A stretch of DNA of 64,000 bases from Flavobacterium sangjuense (GCF_004797125.1 NZ_CP038810.1:558001-622000); one strand, 5' to 3'; counted from the first letter of the stretch, positions 1 through 8,641 are shown. Numbers and translations are program-made. The notes: generated by a model not told the origin, from the sequence alone.

Positions 1-1153
1 GTGAATTGGTTCCAGGTTCGCCCCAAATGATTGTTCCTGTTTGATAATTTACCGGTTTCCCATCACGTCCAACGCTTTTCCCGTTGCTTTCCATAATACC
101 TTGCTGCAAGTATGGCGCAAGCTTTTGTAAATATTGTGTGTATGGAATTAAGGCTTCGCTTTCGGCTCCAAAAAAGTTGTTATACCAAATGCTTAACAAA
201 GCTAAAACAACCGGAATATTTTCTTCGAAATCAGTCGTTTTGAAATGTTCATCCATTTCGTTTGCTCCTTTCAGCAAGTCATCAAAATTGTCAAATCCAA
301 CCGCTAAACTGATAGACAAACCAACAGCACTCCAAAGTGAAAATCGTCCGCCAACCCAATCCCACATTGGGAAAATGTTATTTGGGTTAATTCCGAAATC
401 AGTAACTTTTTGAATATTTGTTGAAACAGCCACAAAGTGTTTGGCGACATCTTCATGCTTTGCCGATTTCAAAAACCAGGTTCTGATGGTTTCTGAATTG
501 GTTAACGTTTCCTGAGTTGTAAAAGTCTTGGAAACGATTACAAAAAGTGTCGTTTCGGGATTTAATTTTTTAATGATTTCGTTTACGTGATCGCCATCAA
601 CATTAGAAACAAAATGAACATTCAAATGGTTTTTATAGAATTGCAACGCTTCTACAACCATAGCCGGACCAAGATCTGAACCGCCAATTCCGATATTGAC
701 AACATCAGTAAATGCTTTGCCTGTAAATCCTTTTCTTGCTCCAGAGATGACTTCGTTACTGAAACCTTTTATTTTATTTTTTACTTCAAAAATTTCGGGA
801 AGTACATTTTGACCATTAACCAAAACCGTTGCGTTTTGTGGTGCACGCAAAGCGGTGTGAAGTACTGCTCTATCTTCTGTTTGGTTTATGTTTTCTCCAG
901 AAAAACAACTATCAATTGCTGATTTTAAATTTACTTCTTTAGCTAAATCCTGAAGTAACGTCAGCGTTTCCTGATTGATAATATTTTTAGAATAATCAAC
1001 TAAGAAATCATTCCATTGGATGTGGAACTTCTCTGCTCTTGATGTATCAATGGCAAACATTTCCGTCATGGAAACATGCTTCAGTTGAGCGTAGTGCTGA
1101 TTGAGTTTTTCCCAGGCTTTTGTGCTTGTCGGATTTATATTTGGTAAAGTCAT
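1..1153 (-). CDS. pgi: glucose-6-phosphate isomerase, C-terminus cut by window edge
   Basis: Interconverts glucose 6-phosphate and fructose 6-phosphate in the cytoplasm (glycolysis and gluconeogenesis). The 384 codons present begin [14 protein letters not shown] and carry the sugar-isomerase signature [13 protein letters not shown] at about residues 151-163 and the phosphate-binding stretch SKTFTTQET at about 208-216. Further on are WVGGRFS and [10 protein letters not shown], which holds the catalytic Glu of the family. Family members are about 550 residues, so roughly the last 160 lie beyond the left edge. A TAnnTTTG box lies 19 bases upstream of the ATG. The M23 peptidase gene upstream ends 83 bases away and reads the same way, but this box suggests pgi has its own transcription. 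Confidence 0.96.
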   Translation of the reverse strand, partial: MTLPNINPTSTKAWEKLNQHYAQLKHVSMTEMFAIDTSRAEKFHIQWNDFLVDYSKNIINQETLTLLQDLAKEVNLKSAIDSCFSGENINQTEDRAVLHTALRAPQNATVLVNGQNVLPEIFEVKNKIKGFSNEVISGARKGFTGKAFTDVVNIGIGGSDLGPAMVVEALQFYKNHLNVHFVSNVDGDHVNEIIKKLNPETTLFVIVSKTFTTQETLTNSETIRTWFLKSAKHEDVAKHFVAVSTNIQKVTDFGINPNNIFPMWDWVGGRFSLWSAVGLSISLAVGFDNFDDLLKGANEMDEHFKTTDFEENIPVVLALLSIWYNNFFGAESEALIPYTQYLQKLAPYLQQGIMESNGKSVGRDGKPVNYQTGTIIWGEPGTNS

Positions 1154-1171
1154 TTTAAAGATTTTAAATGA

Positions 1172-1179
1172 CAAATTTA
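1172..1179 (-). promoter_or_regulatory. -7 promoter box of pgi
   Basis: The minus strand reads TAAATTTG, a perfect match to the Flavobacterium -7 consensus TAnnTTTG. It would give a leader of about 12 nt before pgi. No clear -33 TTG was seen at the right distance. Confidence 0.5.
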
Positions 1180-1236
1180 CAAATATGATTGGTATAAAAT
1201 TTAGTAATCTTTTACGCTAACGTTGTAGTTGGAAAA

Positions 1237-2475
1237 TTATTTTATGGAAGCGTCGGAAACACTATCTAATTCTCTTTTTAGCGGATTCATGTATTCCATA
1301 TATTTTTGTCTATACTTTGAATCCATTGGAGTAGATGTTGGCAATTTCAATCGTAAGGCATCAACCTGCACACCATTTTTCCAAAAACGATAGCAAACAT
1401 GTGGACCGGTTGCTAAGCCTGTGCTTCCTACTTTTCCAATAACCTGACCTTGCGTTACTCTTTGACCACGTCTGACTAATATTTTTGACATGTGTAAATA
1501 TTGCGTTGCATAGGTTCTGTCGTGTTTTACTTTGACAAAATTTCCATTCCCTGTAGTGTAACCTGCCTGCTCAACAAATCCGGCGGCGGTTGACATAATT
1601 GGCGTTCCTGTTGGTGCCGCATAATCTGTTCCGTTGTGAGCTTTCCATCTTTTTTGAACAGGATGGAATCTGTTTTTAGTGTATCTGGAAGTGATGTTTA
1701 CGAATTTCAATGGTGCTTTTAGAAAAAAGTTTTTCAATGTTTTCCCTTCTTCATCAAAGTATTGCTGCTTTTTGGTATTGGTATCCGGAGCAAAAGGGAA
1801 AGCATATACTTTCTTTCCTTTGTATTCAAAAAAGGAAGCTTTCAAACTATCTACACCATCATAAATCGTATCATTGATGTATCTTTCTGTAAACTTTAAG
1901 GCAAACTTATCTCCTTTTTTTAATTTGAAAAAGTCAATCGACCAGGCATAAATTTTTGCAATCCTTGAAGCCAATGCTGGATCAACTTTAAGATTTCCAA
2001 GAGTTTCAGAAAGCGAACCGTTTAATGCCCCTGCAATTGTCCGTGTTTTATAGGTTAATGGTCTTGCTTTTTTATGAGCTACTATTGAATCTCTGAAATC
2101 AATCACATAAAAATTCAATCGGTCCGGTTGGTATATAAAAACCTGAATTTTATTGGTTTTGTCTTTGCTTCTGAGAATGGTAAATGGTTTTCCTTTTCGG
2201 ATGCTTCTAACATCAAAAGTGTCTTTTACTTTGGCTACAATATCGTAAACTTCCTTTCCGTTTAGGTTTTGTTTTTCTAACAAACTTCCAAAAGTATCAC
2301 CTGATTTTATAGTGTCATTCACTATGTTAAAATCGTGTATATTGAATCCGAATTCAACCAATTTTGGTTTGGCTTTTGGAACCGTAATTTCTTCTTCTTT
2401 GGCTTTATTACATGAGATTATAAATGTTGAAAGAAGAAAAACGAGAAATACTTTTTGAAATATTTTTGACATCAT
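1237..2475 (-). CDS. M23 (LytM-type) peptidoglycan peptidase, lipoprotein
   Basis: Predicted envelope endopeptidase that cuts peptidoglycan cross-links. The 412 residues begin with a lipoprotein signal whose lipobox ends at Cys22 (FIISC). Residues 50-100 resemble the LysM/OapA-like N-terminal domain of Gram-negative M23 proteins, and the catalytic domain is at about 260-375. Zinc-site motifs are His280 and Asp284 (HNGTD), catalytic His328 (QYLHM) and His359 (GPHVCYRF). The residue two after His359, normally the third zinc ligand His, is Cys361. It is last in an apparent operon: the tryptophan dioxygenase gene ends only 6 bases upstream. Two adjacent ATG codons make the exact start uncertain by one residue. 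The family assignment is sure; the substrate bond is not. Confidence 0.9.
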   Translation of the reverse strand: MMSKIFQKVFLVFLLSTFIISCNKAKEEEITVPKAKPKLVEFGFNIHDFNIVNDTIKSGDTFGSLLEKQNLNGKEVYDIVAKVKDTFDVRSIRKGKPFTILRSKDKTNKIQVFIYQPDRLNFYVIDFRDSIVAHKKARPLTYKTRTIAGALNGSLSETLGNLKVDPALASRIAKIYAWSIDFFKLKKGDKFALKFTERYINDTIYDGVDSLKASFFEYKGKKVYAFPFAPDTNTKKQQYFDEEGKTLKNFFLKAPLKFVNITSRYTKNRFHPVQKRWKAHNGTDYAAPTGTPIMSTAAGFVEQAGYTTGNGNFVKVKHDRTYATQYLHMSKILVRRGQRVTQGQVIGKVGSTGLATGPHVCYRFWKNGVQVDALRLKLPTSTPMDSKYRQKYMEYMNPLKRELDSVSDASIK

Positions 2476-2481
2476 ACTTAC

Positions 2482-3414
2482 CTATGCACCTTCGCCCCAG
2501 TTTTTTAATTCTTCTTCGCTCCATAATTCAGGGAAAAATATTCTGCGTTGGTATTTTGGATGCATGTATTTTTTCCAATCGCTTCCTCCGGTTGCTTCGC
2601 CCGAACCTTTTCCGCTGTCAATATATTTTCTGGCAGCATTCAAATGTCCCATTACCCAAGTGATGTTTACTGTATGGTCATAATGACGCATCGCTTTTAC
2701 AAGTTCGCTATCTTTTTGGTCTTTTTCAGGCAATTGCTTGAATTTTTGCCAAATATTAATAGTGTTGTACTCTTCCATATAGCGAAGAAATTCTTCACGA
2801 TATTTTCTTTCGAATTCTAAAATCAAAAATGATTTTTCACCTGTTGTGTGGTCTTTCCCGGCAGCTTGCCAATACAAATGTTCAAGTGCGTGAGAATAAG
2901 GTGTATTTCTGTCGATGTTTGCTCTGAAACGATAATCAATTAGGTTTATCAAATCTGTTGATGAAAATTCGATTAGTCTGTATTGAGCGCTTTGAAATCC
3001 ACTTGCCGGAGTTAAAGTATTTCTGAATTTCATGTATTGTTCTACTTCCATTCCGTCACCCATGATGTCGAAAGAAGTCGTCAACATATCAAAATAGCGG
3101 CTGATTCGGCGTAGTTTTTCAGTAAAGAAATCTGTTTTGGGTTTATCGGTATGACACAGTTGGTTGATTTCCCAAAGTATCATTTTGAACAGCAATTCAT
3201 TAACCTGATGATACATGATAAAAACCATTTCATCGGGAAGAACGGTTCTTTGTGTTTGCAAATTCAGTAAAGCATCCGTTTGAATATAATCCCAGTAGGT
3301 TATTGGCTTTGCCCAGAGTAAACCTTCAAGATGTGTCTCGGTTTTTTGATTTATGGCATCAAATTTTTGTTCTAATGCTTCTAATATTGCGTCTGAATTT
3401 GTTTTAGTATTCAT
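2482..3414 (-). CDS. kynA: tryptophan 2,3-dioxygenase family protein
   Basis: Heme enzyme that opens the indole ring of L-tryptophan to N-formylkynurenine, the first step of the kynurenine route. The 310-residue protein shows YWDYIQTDALLNLQ (40-53), DEMVFIMYHQVNELLFK (61-77) with active-site His69, and FRNTLTPASGFQSAQYR (130-146) with a substrate-carboxylate Arg. His257 in VMGHLNAARKYI is the expected proximal heme ligand. This is the divergent Bacteroidota branch, slightly longer than the Xanthomonas enzyme. It sits between a DUF3108 gene (3 bases upstream) and an M23 peptidase gene (6 bases downstream), so it is co-transcribed with envelope proteins. No kynureninase, formamidase or kynurenine monooxygenase gene is in the window; 3-hydroxyanthranilate dioxygenase is 42 kb away. 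Confidence 0.9.
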   Translation of the reverse strand: MNTKTNSDAILEALEQKFDAINQKTETHLEGLLWAKPITYWDYIQTDALLNLQTQRTVLPDEMVFIMYHQVNELLFKMILWEINQLCHTDKPKTDFFTEKLRRISRYFDMLTTSFDIMGDGMEVEQYMKFRNTLTPASGFQSAQYRLIEFSSTDLINLIDYRFRANIDRNTPYSHALEHLYWQAAGKDHTTGEKSFLILEFERKYREEFLRYMEEYNTINIWQKFKQLPEKDQKDSELVKAMRHYDHTVNITWVMGHLNAARKYIDSGKGSGEATGGSDWKKYMHPKYQRRIFFPELWSEEELKNWGEGA

Positions 3415-3417
3415 TAA

Positions 3418-4191
3418 TTATTTTAATTTAACCATAAATGGATTTTTTAATCCTTTATAACTTTCTAAATCTGCTTTTATAGATCCAACGGCTAAGCTGG
3501 CTTTTATTCGCAACGGAATTTTGTTTTCATCATCTGAAATCCAAACTGTAAGACTTTCTTCTTCTTTGAACACTCTTCCCGACTGTACAATAGGTCTAAA
3601 CATCATGGTTGATGCGGTTCCAAATTTAGTTTTTAAATTTTCTCTGCCTATGAATTTTAACTTAAACTTAAATACTTCATCATCAAAAAACATATCTACT
3701 ACAATCGATTCTCCAACTTTGAGTTTATCAATGTTTGGATGGTTTCTTAAAAAGTAAAATGTTGAAATTATATCCTGAACGTTTTCGGTAACTGAAAAGG
3801 TCTTCTCTGTATTTTTTTTATAATCTTTTACCAAAACCTTATTGACATCCTGATTAAAAAAACCTTCCTGATTTTTAGTGTAACCTCCTTCATCAATTTT
3901 TCTAATAAATTGAAAAGGTTTGTTAGTAACTTTATCAAAATAACTTTCATAGTTGTCATCTACCTTAAAGAAAAAACGTGACATTCCGACTGTATATCCT
4001 TTACCGATGGCATGGTATATTTTTTTATTGCCTTTGAGAGCTTCCTTTACTTCTAGAGTAGCATAGCCCGCATTTACAAACCCGTAATGGATTCTGAATT
4101 TAAACCATTCCCCTGAATCATAGGCATCGGGCTTTTGAGAATCGAAACTTACAGTTATAAAAACCAATAATAATAGAAAATACTTTTTCAT
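3418..4191 (-). CDS. DUF3108 family periplasmic protein
   Basis: A 257-residue secreted protein of unknown molecular function. A signal peptide (MKKYFLLLLVFITVSF) is followed by the DUF3108 pattern: GEWFKFRIHYGFVNAGYATLEV near the N-terminus, a central VQDIISTFYFLRNH, and VWISDDENKIPLRI near the end. The family is predicted to form an all-beta domain in the envelope. It is the first gene of a tight three-gene unit with tryptophan dioxygenase and the M23 peptidase. A TACATTTG box 41 bases upstream of the ATG probably drives the unit. Confidence 0.85.
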   Translation of the reverse strand: MKKYFLLLLVFITVSFDSQKPDAYDSGEWFKFRIHYGFVNAGYATLEVKEALKGNKKIYHAIGKGYTVGMSRFFFKVDDNYESYFDKVTNKPFQFIRKIDEGGYTKNQEGFFNQDVNKVLVKDYKKNTEKTFSVTENVQDIISTFYFLRNHPNIDKLKVGESIVVDMFFDDEVFKFKLKFIGRENLKTKFGTASTMMFRPIVQSGRVFKEEESLTVWISDDENKIPLRIKASLAVGSIKADLESYKGLKNPFMVKLK

Positions 4192-4231
4192 GTTTGGGGT
4201 TATTTTTATACTGCGATTGCAATTTCTGTTC

Positions 4232-4239
4232 CAAATGTA
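4232..4239 (-). promoter_or_regulatory. -7 promoter box of the DUF3108-kynA-M23 operon
   Basis: The minus strand reads TACATTTG (TAnnTTTG consensus). Predicted transcription start is near 4225-4228, giving a leader of about 35 nt. It lies just past the terminator that faces the same way at 4251-4278, so the operon is insulated from upstream transcription. Confidence 0.55.
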
Positions 4240-4250
4240 TTAAAACAAAA

Positions 4251-4278
4251 AAACCCAGTCAAATTAATGACCGAGTTT
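4251..4278 (-). terminator. intrinsic terminator on the minus strand
   Basis: As minus-strand RNA the arms (4268-4278 and 4251-4261) form an 11-bp stem that needs two G-U pairs, with a 6-nt loop, followed by a run of U from the A-tract at 4247-4253. On the plus strand two of these pairs become mismatches, so it is directional. It could end hppD transcription or the candidate small RNA that starts near 4360. Confidence 0.65.
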
Positions 4279-4311
4279 TTATGCTATTAACCAACCAAAA
4301 AACTATAAATT

Positions 4312-4359
4312 ATGAAAATTTATCCAAAAATTAGAGGAAACCACTCCTCGTTTTTTTGA
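4312..4359 (+). other. tiny ORF overlapping a hairpin plus T-run
   Basis: A 15-codon frame (MKIYPKIRGNHSSFF) opens at an ATG preceded by ACCAACCAAAAAAC, a type of leader seen before other genes here. Its last codons coincide with the hairpin GAGGA/TCCTC (4334-4349) and a run of seven T, so the stop lies inside a plausible plus-strand terminator. That layout resembles a leader peptide with attenuator, but no plus-strand gene follows. It is antisense to the candidate small RNA. No plus-strand promoter was found. Confidence 0.25.
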
Positions 4360-4364
4360 TGGTG

Positions 4365-4396
4365 CAAATATAACTCAATTCATTGCAGAATTCCAA
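4365..4396 (-). promoter_or_regulatory. promoter of candidate small RNA
   Basis: The minus strand carries TTG (4396-4394), a 21-nt spacer and TATATTTG (4372-4365). This is one of the few places in the window where both Flavobacterium promoter elements are present at proper spacing. It lies between the hppD stop and the DUF3108 promoter. Confidence 0.45.
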
Positions 4397-4482
4397 GTGA
4401 TTTGTCAACTTTAACAATTAATTAATAAGGAATAGCTATTTTGCTGGTTATTTTTTAAATAAAATTCAAAGAAATTTGACTT

Positions 4483-5643
4483 TTACAAAGTTCCTCGTAG
4501 CATTTGTTCTCTTTCGATTGATTCAAATAATGCTTTGAAATTTCCGGCACCAAAACCTCTGGCTCCCATTCTTTGAATGATTTCAAAAAATAGTGTTGGT
4601 CTGTCTTCGATAGGTTTGGTGAATATTTGTAGCAAATAACCTTCGTCATCAGCGTCAATCATAATCCCTAATTTTTGAAGTTCTTTGATATCTTCTTTGA
4701 ACTTATGCATATGATCTTTTAAACGTTCCGGAATAGCATCATAATAAGCTTGTGGTGGCGTGCTAAGGAATTCAATACCTCTTGAACGCATGTCGGCAAT
4801 TGTTTTAATGATGTCATCAGTGGCAACTGCGATGTGTTGCACGCCAGAACCTTCATAGAAATCTAAATATTCTTCAATTTGGGAACGTTTCTTTCCTTCT
4901 GCGGGTTCGTTGATTGGGAATTTAATTCTTCCGTTGCCGTTGCTCATTACTTTTGACATCAATGCCGAATATTCGGTAGTGATTTGTTTGTCATCAAACG
5001 AAAGGAAGTTTACAAATCCCATCACATCTTCGTACCATTTTACCCAAATGTTCATTTCATTCCAGCCTACATTTCCAACCATGTGGTCCACATATTTTAA
5101 ACCAACGGGTGCCGGATTATAATCAGACTTCCATTCTTTGTAGCCTGGTAAAAAGGCTCCTTTGTAATTTATACGCTCCACAAACATGTGAACCGTTTCG
5201 CCATAAGTGAAAATTCCTGCTCGAACTACTTCACCGTGTTCGTCTGTTTCAACCGTTGGTTCCATAAATACTCTGGCGCCACGTTTTGTAGTTTCTTCAA
5301 ATGCCGAACGCGCATCTTCAACCCAAAGCGCTACAATTTTCACACCATCTCCATGTTTTTTAACGTGTTCCCCAATAGGTGAATCGCTTTTCAAAGCTGT
5401 TGTTAGTACCAAACGGATTTTATCCTGCTTCAAAACATAAGACGCTCTGTCTTTCATTCCGGTTTCTAATCCTGCGTAGGCATGTGATTGAAATCCGAAA
5501 GCTGTTTTGTAAAAGTGTGCTGCCTGTTTGGCGTTGCCAACGTAAAATTCTACGTAATCTGTTCCTAAAAGCGGAAGGAAATCCTGTGCCCCTTCAAATA
5601 TTTTTTCGAGTCCGTAATCAACGGATTTTATTTCTTTTGACAT
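4483..5643 (-). CDS. hppD: 4-hydroxyphenylpyruvate dioxygenase
   Basis: Converts 4-hydroxyphenylpyruvate to homogentisate in tyrosine catabolism, using non-heme Fe(II) in the cytoplasm. The 386-residue length is normal. The facial triad is visible as His187 (VDHMVGNV), His270 (GSGVQHIAVATDD) and Glu354 (LFFEIIQRMGARGFG). The C-terminal helix region (GFGAGNFKALFESIE) that closes the active site is intact. The next enzyme of the pathway, hmgA, lies immediately upstream on the same strand, 99 bases away. The spacer between them holds a copy of the palindromic intergenic element. Confidence 0.96.
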   Translation of the reverse strand: MSKEIKSVDYGLEKIFEGAQDFLPLLGTDYVEFYVGNAKQAAHFYKTAFGFQSHAYAGLETGMKDRASYVLKQDKIRLVLTTALKSDSPIGEHVKKHGDGVKIVALWVEDARSAFEETTKRGARVFMEPTVETDEHGEVVRAGIFTYGETVHMFVERINYKGAFLPGYKEWKSDYNPAPVGLKYVDHMVGNVGWNEMNIWVKWYEDVMGFVNFLSFDDKQITTEYSALMSKVMSNGNGRIKFPINEPAEGKKRSQIEEYLDFYEGSGVQHIAVATDDIIKTIADMRSRGIEFLSTPPQAYYDAIPERLKDHMHKFKEDIKELQKLGIMIDADDEGYLLQIFTKPIEDRPTLFFEIIQRMGARGFGAGNFKALFESIEREQMLRGTL

Positions 5644-5683
5644 AATGTTTCTATTTTAAGAAAAGTTGTGTTTATGTTTGTTT

Positions 5684-5741
5684 TTTTAGCCCCGATTGAA
5701 GCAAGCTACCGTGTAGCGCGGAAAGCGGGAAATAGCTCCTA
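5684..5741 (-). repeat. palindromic intergenic element, copy 1
   Basis: On the minus strand the ends read TAGGAGCTATTTCCCGCTT and CAATCGGGGCTAAAA. Between them a short hairpin (GCTAC/GTAGC) forms the core. The outer parts match the element at 45549-45647, and a weaker relative is at 19313-19386. Here it fills the hmgA-hppD spacer and ends 2 bases past the hmgA stop. It may be a REP-like element acting on the mRNA between the two genes. Confidence 0.6.
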
Positions 5742-5742
5742 A

Positions 5743-6900
5743 TTACTCTACCCAAGATTTATAATATTGTCCATCGTCTAATCCCATGGCTTCTTCGGTT
5801 ACCATCAATGGGCGGAACGTATCCACCATCACGGCTAATTCTTGTGTTACGGTTTGACCAATGCTTCGTTCCATTGCGCCGGGTGCTGGACCATGTGGAA
5901 TTCCTTTTGGATGCAACGTAATATGACCTTGCTCGATATTGTTTCTCGACATAAAATCGCCATCAACATAATACAAAACCTCATCGCTGTCAATATTGCT
6001 GTGATTGTATGGCGCCGGAATTGCTTTTGGATGGTAATCATAAACTCTTGGACAAAACGAACAAACTACAAAAGTTGCCGTTTCAAATGTTTGATGCACT
6101 GGTGGCGGCTGATGTACGCGACCTGTTATTGGTTCAAAATTATGGATGCTGAATCCGTATGGAAAATTGTATCCATCCCAACCAACAACGTCAAAAGGAT
6201 GCGTAGCATAAACCATTTCGTGTATCATGCCTTCCTTTTTGATTTTGATTAAGAAATCTCCTTTTTCATCGTGTGTTTCTAACTCGGTTGGCAATTTGAA
6301 ATCGCGTTCGCAAAAAGGTGAATGTTCCAAATGTTGTCCCGATGCATTTTTATATCTTTTTGGTGTATAAAAGGGCGTATAAGACTCGACATAAAACAAG
6401 CGATTGTCAGAGCTTTCGAATTCGATTTGGTAAATCATTCCGCGTGGTATAATAAGATAATCTCCGTATTCAAATGAGATATTTCCCATCATCGTGCGAA
6501 GTTTTCCTTTTCCTTTGTGGATGAAAATCATTTCATCGGCATCAGCATTTTTATAGAAATAAGATGTCAATGAATTTTTTGGTGCTGCCAATCCGATAAT
6601 ACAATCACGATTGACGAGCATGGCTTTTCGGCTATCCAGGAAATCATCTTCGGGCTTTAATTCAAAGCCTTTCAGTAATAATGATTTTATGTTTTTGCCA
6701 ATAGCAATTTTTGGTTCTACTGAATATGATTTGGTTATTTCCTTGACTTGTGTTGGTCTGTGGACATGATATAGTAGCGAAGCATGTCCGTGAAAACCTT
6801 CGGTGCCAAAAAGCTGTTCGTAGTAGAAACCGCCGTTTGGTTTTTCAAACTGTGTGTGTCTTTTTTGTGGAAAATCGCCAAGTTTATGATATAGTGGCAT
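5743..6900 (-). CDS. hmgA: homogentisate 1,2-dioxygenase
   Basis: Opens the ring of homogentisate to maleylacetoacetate, following HppD in tyrosine catabolism. The 385 residues match the shorter bacterial branch. Motifs include GFHGHASLLYHVHRPT (35-50), HPFDVVGWDGYNFPYGF (about 234-250), and the cupin iron site with candidate ligands His300 (APYNHSN), Glu307 (DSDEVLYYVDGDF) and His336 (GIPHGPAPGA). It is first in the hmgA-hppD pair. Downstream pathway genes (maleylacetoacetate isomerase, fumarylacetoacetase) are absent from the window. No perfect -7 box was found; GATATTTG at about 7020-7027 is the nearest match. Confidence 0.94.
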   Translation of the reverse strand: MPLYHKLGDFPQKRHTQFEKPNGGFYYEQLFGTEGFHGHASLLYHVHRPTQVKEITKSYSVEPKIAIGKNIKSLLLKGFELKPEDDFLDSRKAMLVNRDCIIGLAAPKNSLTSYFYKNADADEMIFIHKGKGKLRTMMGNISFEYGDYLIIPRGMIYQIEFESSDNRLFYVESYTPFYTPKRYKNASGQHLEHSPFCERDFKLPTELETHDEKGDFLIKIKKEGMIHEMVYATHPFDVVGWDGYNFPYGFSIHNFEPITGRVHQPPPVHQTFETATFVVCSFCPRVYDYHPKAIPAPYNHSNIDSDEVLYYVDGDFMSRNNIEQGHITLHPKGIPHGPAPGAMERSIGQTVTQELAVMVDTFRPLMVTEEAMGLDDGQYYKSWVE

Positions 6901-7080
6901 AACTTAATTTTTAGATTTATAATTTGTTTACGATTTACAAACCATTAAATCATTCCGGATTTCTTTTAATCAGGAATTTTAAATGTGACAATAAGTTGTT
7001 CCAAGTAGTTTTCATGTACACAAATATCGGAAAAATATAACTTTTAGAAATGATAATTATCAATTTTTAATGCAACAAAA

Positions 7081-7110
7081 AAGGATTAAAGAGCGAACCC
7101 TTTAATCCTT
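7081..7110 (-). terminator. intrinsic terminator after the permease gene
   Basis: Perfect 11-bp stem (7081-7091 with 7100-7110), 8-nt loop, and a U-run on the minus strand from the A-tract just left of it. It lies 23 bases past the permease stop. Confidence 0.85.
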
Positions 7111-7132
7111 CTGTAATTTATTTTAAACTAAA

Positions 7133-8608
7133 TTATTCTTTAGGATTATTCAAACGGCTATTTTTCTTGCTATAGCCAAAATAAACAACAAAACCGATAG
7201 CCAACCAACCGATAAGTCTTAACCAGTTTGTCCAACCTAATCCATAAATCATGGCAAGACAAACAACAATACCTAGAATTGGCACTAAAGGCACAAAAGG
7301 TGTTTTGAATTCACGCTTCATATCCGGTTCTGTTTTTCTTAAAACAATAACTGAAATACAAACTAATATGAATGCAAACAAAGTTCCGATACTGGTCATA
7401 TCACCTACGATGTCACCAGGAACAAAGGCAGCGAAGAGACCAACAATAACTAAGATTACTAAGTTAGCTTTATAAGGTGTTTTGAATTTTGGATGTACAT
7501 CGCTAAATGCTTTTGGCAACAAACCATCTTTACCCATAGAGTAGAAAACTCTGGATTGGCCTAATAGCATTACTAAAATTACTGAAGAGAAACCGGCCAA
7601 AATAGCCACCGTTACAAACTGACCTAACCATTCGTATCCTGGCATCGCTGAAGCAATAGCATTGGCTACAGAAGCTTCTTTTCCGCCGGTTCTAAAAAAT
7701 TCTACATCTTCAAGACCTGTTAACACATGTGCAAAAAGAATATATAAAACGGTACAAATAGCTAATGACCCTAAGATCCCAATTGGCATGTCACGTTTAG
7801 GGTTTTTAGTTTCCTGTGCGGCTGTACTCACGGCATCAAATCCGATGAAAGCAAAGAAAACTGTTCCGGCGGCACCAAGAATTCCCAAAATACCACCATA
7901 ACTATGTCCTACACCATGTTCATCAGTAAAAATCCCCGGTTCCGGAATATATGGAGTGTGATTGGCATCGTCTATAAAACTCCAGCCAAAAACAATAATC
8001 ATTACTACGATAGCCACTTTTACCACTACAATGATTCCGTTTACAAAAGCAGATTCCTGGGTTCCTTTGATTAAAAGTAAACTGATTACGGCAACAATAA
8101 ACAAAGCCGGTAGGTTGATAATTCCGTTAACGCCATCTAATGATGTTTGGAAAGGTGAATGACAATATTCATACGGAATTGGGCTCACATGGAGCACATT
8201 GACCAGCAGATTATTGAGATATTCACTCCACGCAATTCCAACAGTTGCGGCTCCAACGGCATATTCTAATATTAAATCCCAACCAATAATCCATGCAAGG
8301 AATTCACCCATAGTTGCATAAGTATAAGTATAAGCGCTTCCGGCAATAGGAATAGAAGAAGATAATTCTGCATAGCATAATCCTGCCAAAGCACATCCAA
8401 CAGCTGCTACAATAAATCCTATTGTAACTGATGGCCCGGCATTTTGAGCTGCGGCTGTTGCTGTTCTAACAAAAAGTCCAGCGCCGATGATTGCTCCAAT
8501 TCCTAAGGCAACAAGTGACCAGGCGGTCAGTGTTCTTTTTAATCCTTTTTCAGATTCAGACGCTTCAGCAAGTAATAGCGTCATGGGTTTTCTTTTCCAA
8601 ATAGACAT
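7133..8608 (-). CDS. APC-superfamily amino-acid permease (CAT-like)
   Basis: Inner-membrane amino-acid transporter of 491 residues with about twelve predicted membrane helices. The first helix carries the APC core motif ALGIGAIIGAGLFV, and later stretches fit the cationic amino-acid transporter branch (AGLCYAELSSSIPIAGSAYTY, FFAFIGFDAVSTAAQETKNP, and GQSRVFYSMGKDGLLP). Its position next to tyrosine-degrading genes is suggestive, but the substrate cannot be read from the sequence. It has its own promoter box and a strong terminator, so it is probably monocistronic. Confidence 0.92.
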   Translation of the reverse strand: MSIWKRKPMTLLLAEASESEKGLKRTLTAWSLVALGIGAIIGAGLFVRTATAAAQNAGPSVTIGFIVAAVGCALAGLCYAELSSSIPIAGSAYTYTYATMGEFLAWIIGWDLILEYAVGAATVGIAWSEYLNNLLVNVLHVSPIPYEYCHSPFQTSLDGVNGIINLPALFIVAVISLLLIKGTQESAFVNGIIVVVKVAIVVMIIVFGWSFIDDANHTPYIPEPGIFTDEHGVGHSYGGILGILGAAGTVFFAFIGFDAVSTAAQETKNPKRDMPIGILGSLAICTVLYILFAHVLTGLEDVEFFRTGGKEASVANAIASAMPGYEWLGQFVTVAILAGFSSVILVMLLGQSRVFYSMGKDGLLPKAFSDVHPKFKTPYKANLVILVIVGLFAAFVPGDIVGDMTSIGTLFAFILVCISVIVLRKTEPDMKREFKTPFVPLVPILGIVVCLAMIYGLGWTNWLRLIGWLAIGFVVYFGYSKKNSRLNNPKE

Positions 8609-8641
8609 ATTGTGGTTTTTTAGTTAAAAAATAATAGCTTT

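Larger units (their letters stand above)
4247..4361 (-). ncRNA. candidate small RNA of about 110 nt
   Basis: This minus-strand unit has its own promoter (TTG at 4394-4396, 21-nt spacer, TATATTTG at 4365-4372) and ends at the terminator 4251-4278. It contains no ATG on that strand. A second hairpin near its 5' end (GAGGA 4334-4338 with TCCTC 4345-4349) would be part of the RNA. No known RNA family was recognised. It could instead be hppD read-through sequence. Confidence 0.35.

Noticed and set aside
4455..4658. 67-residue minus-strand frame
   Set aside because: It overlaps the C-terminal end of hppD in another frame; hppD has catalytic Glu354 and the closing helix here.
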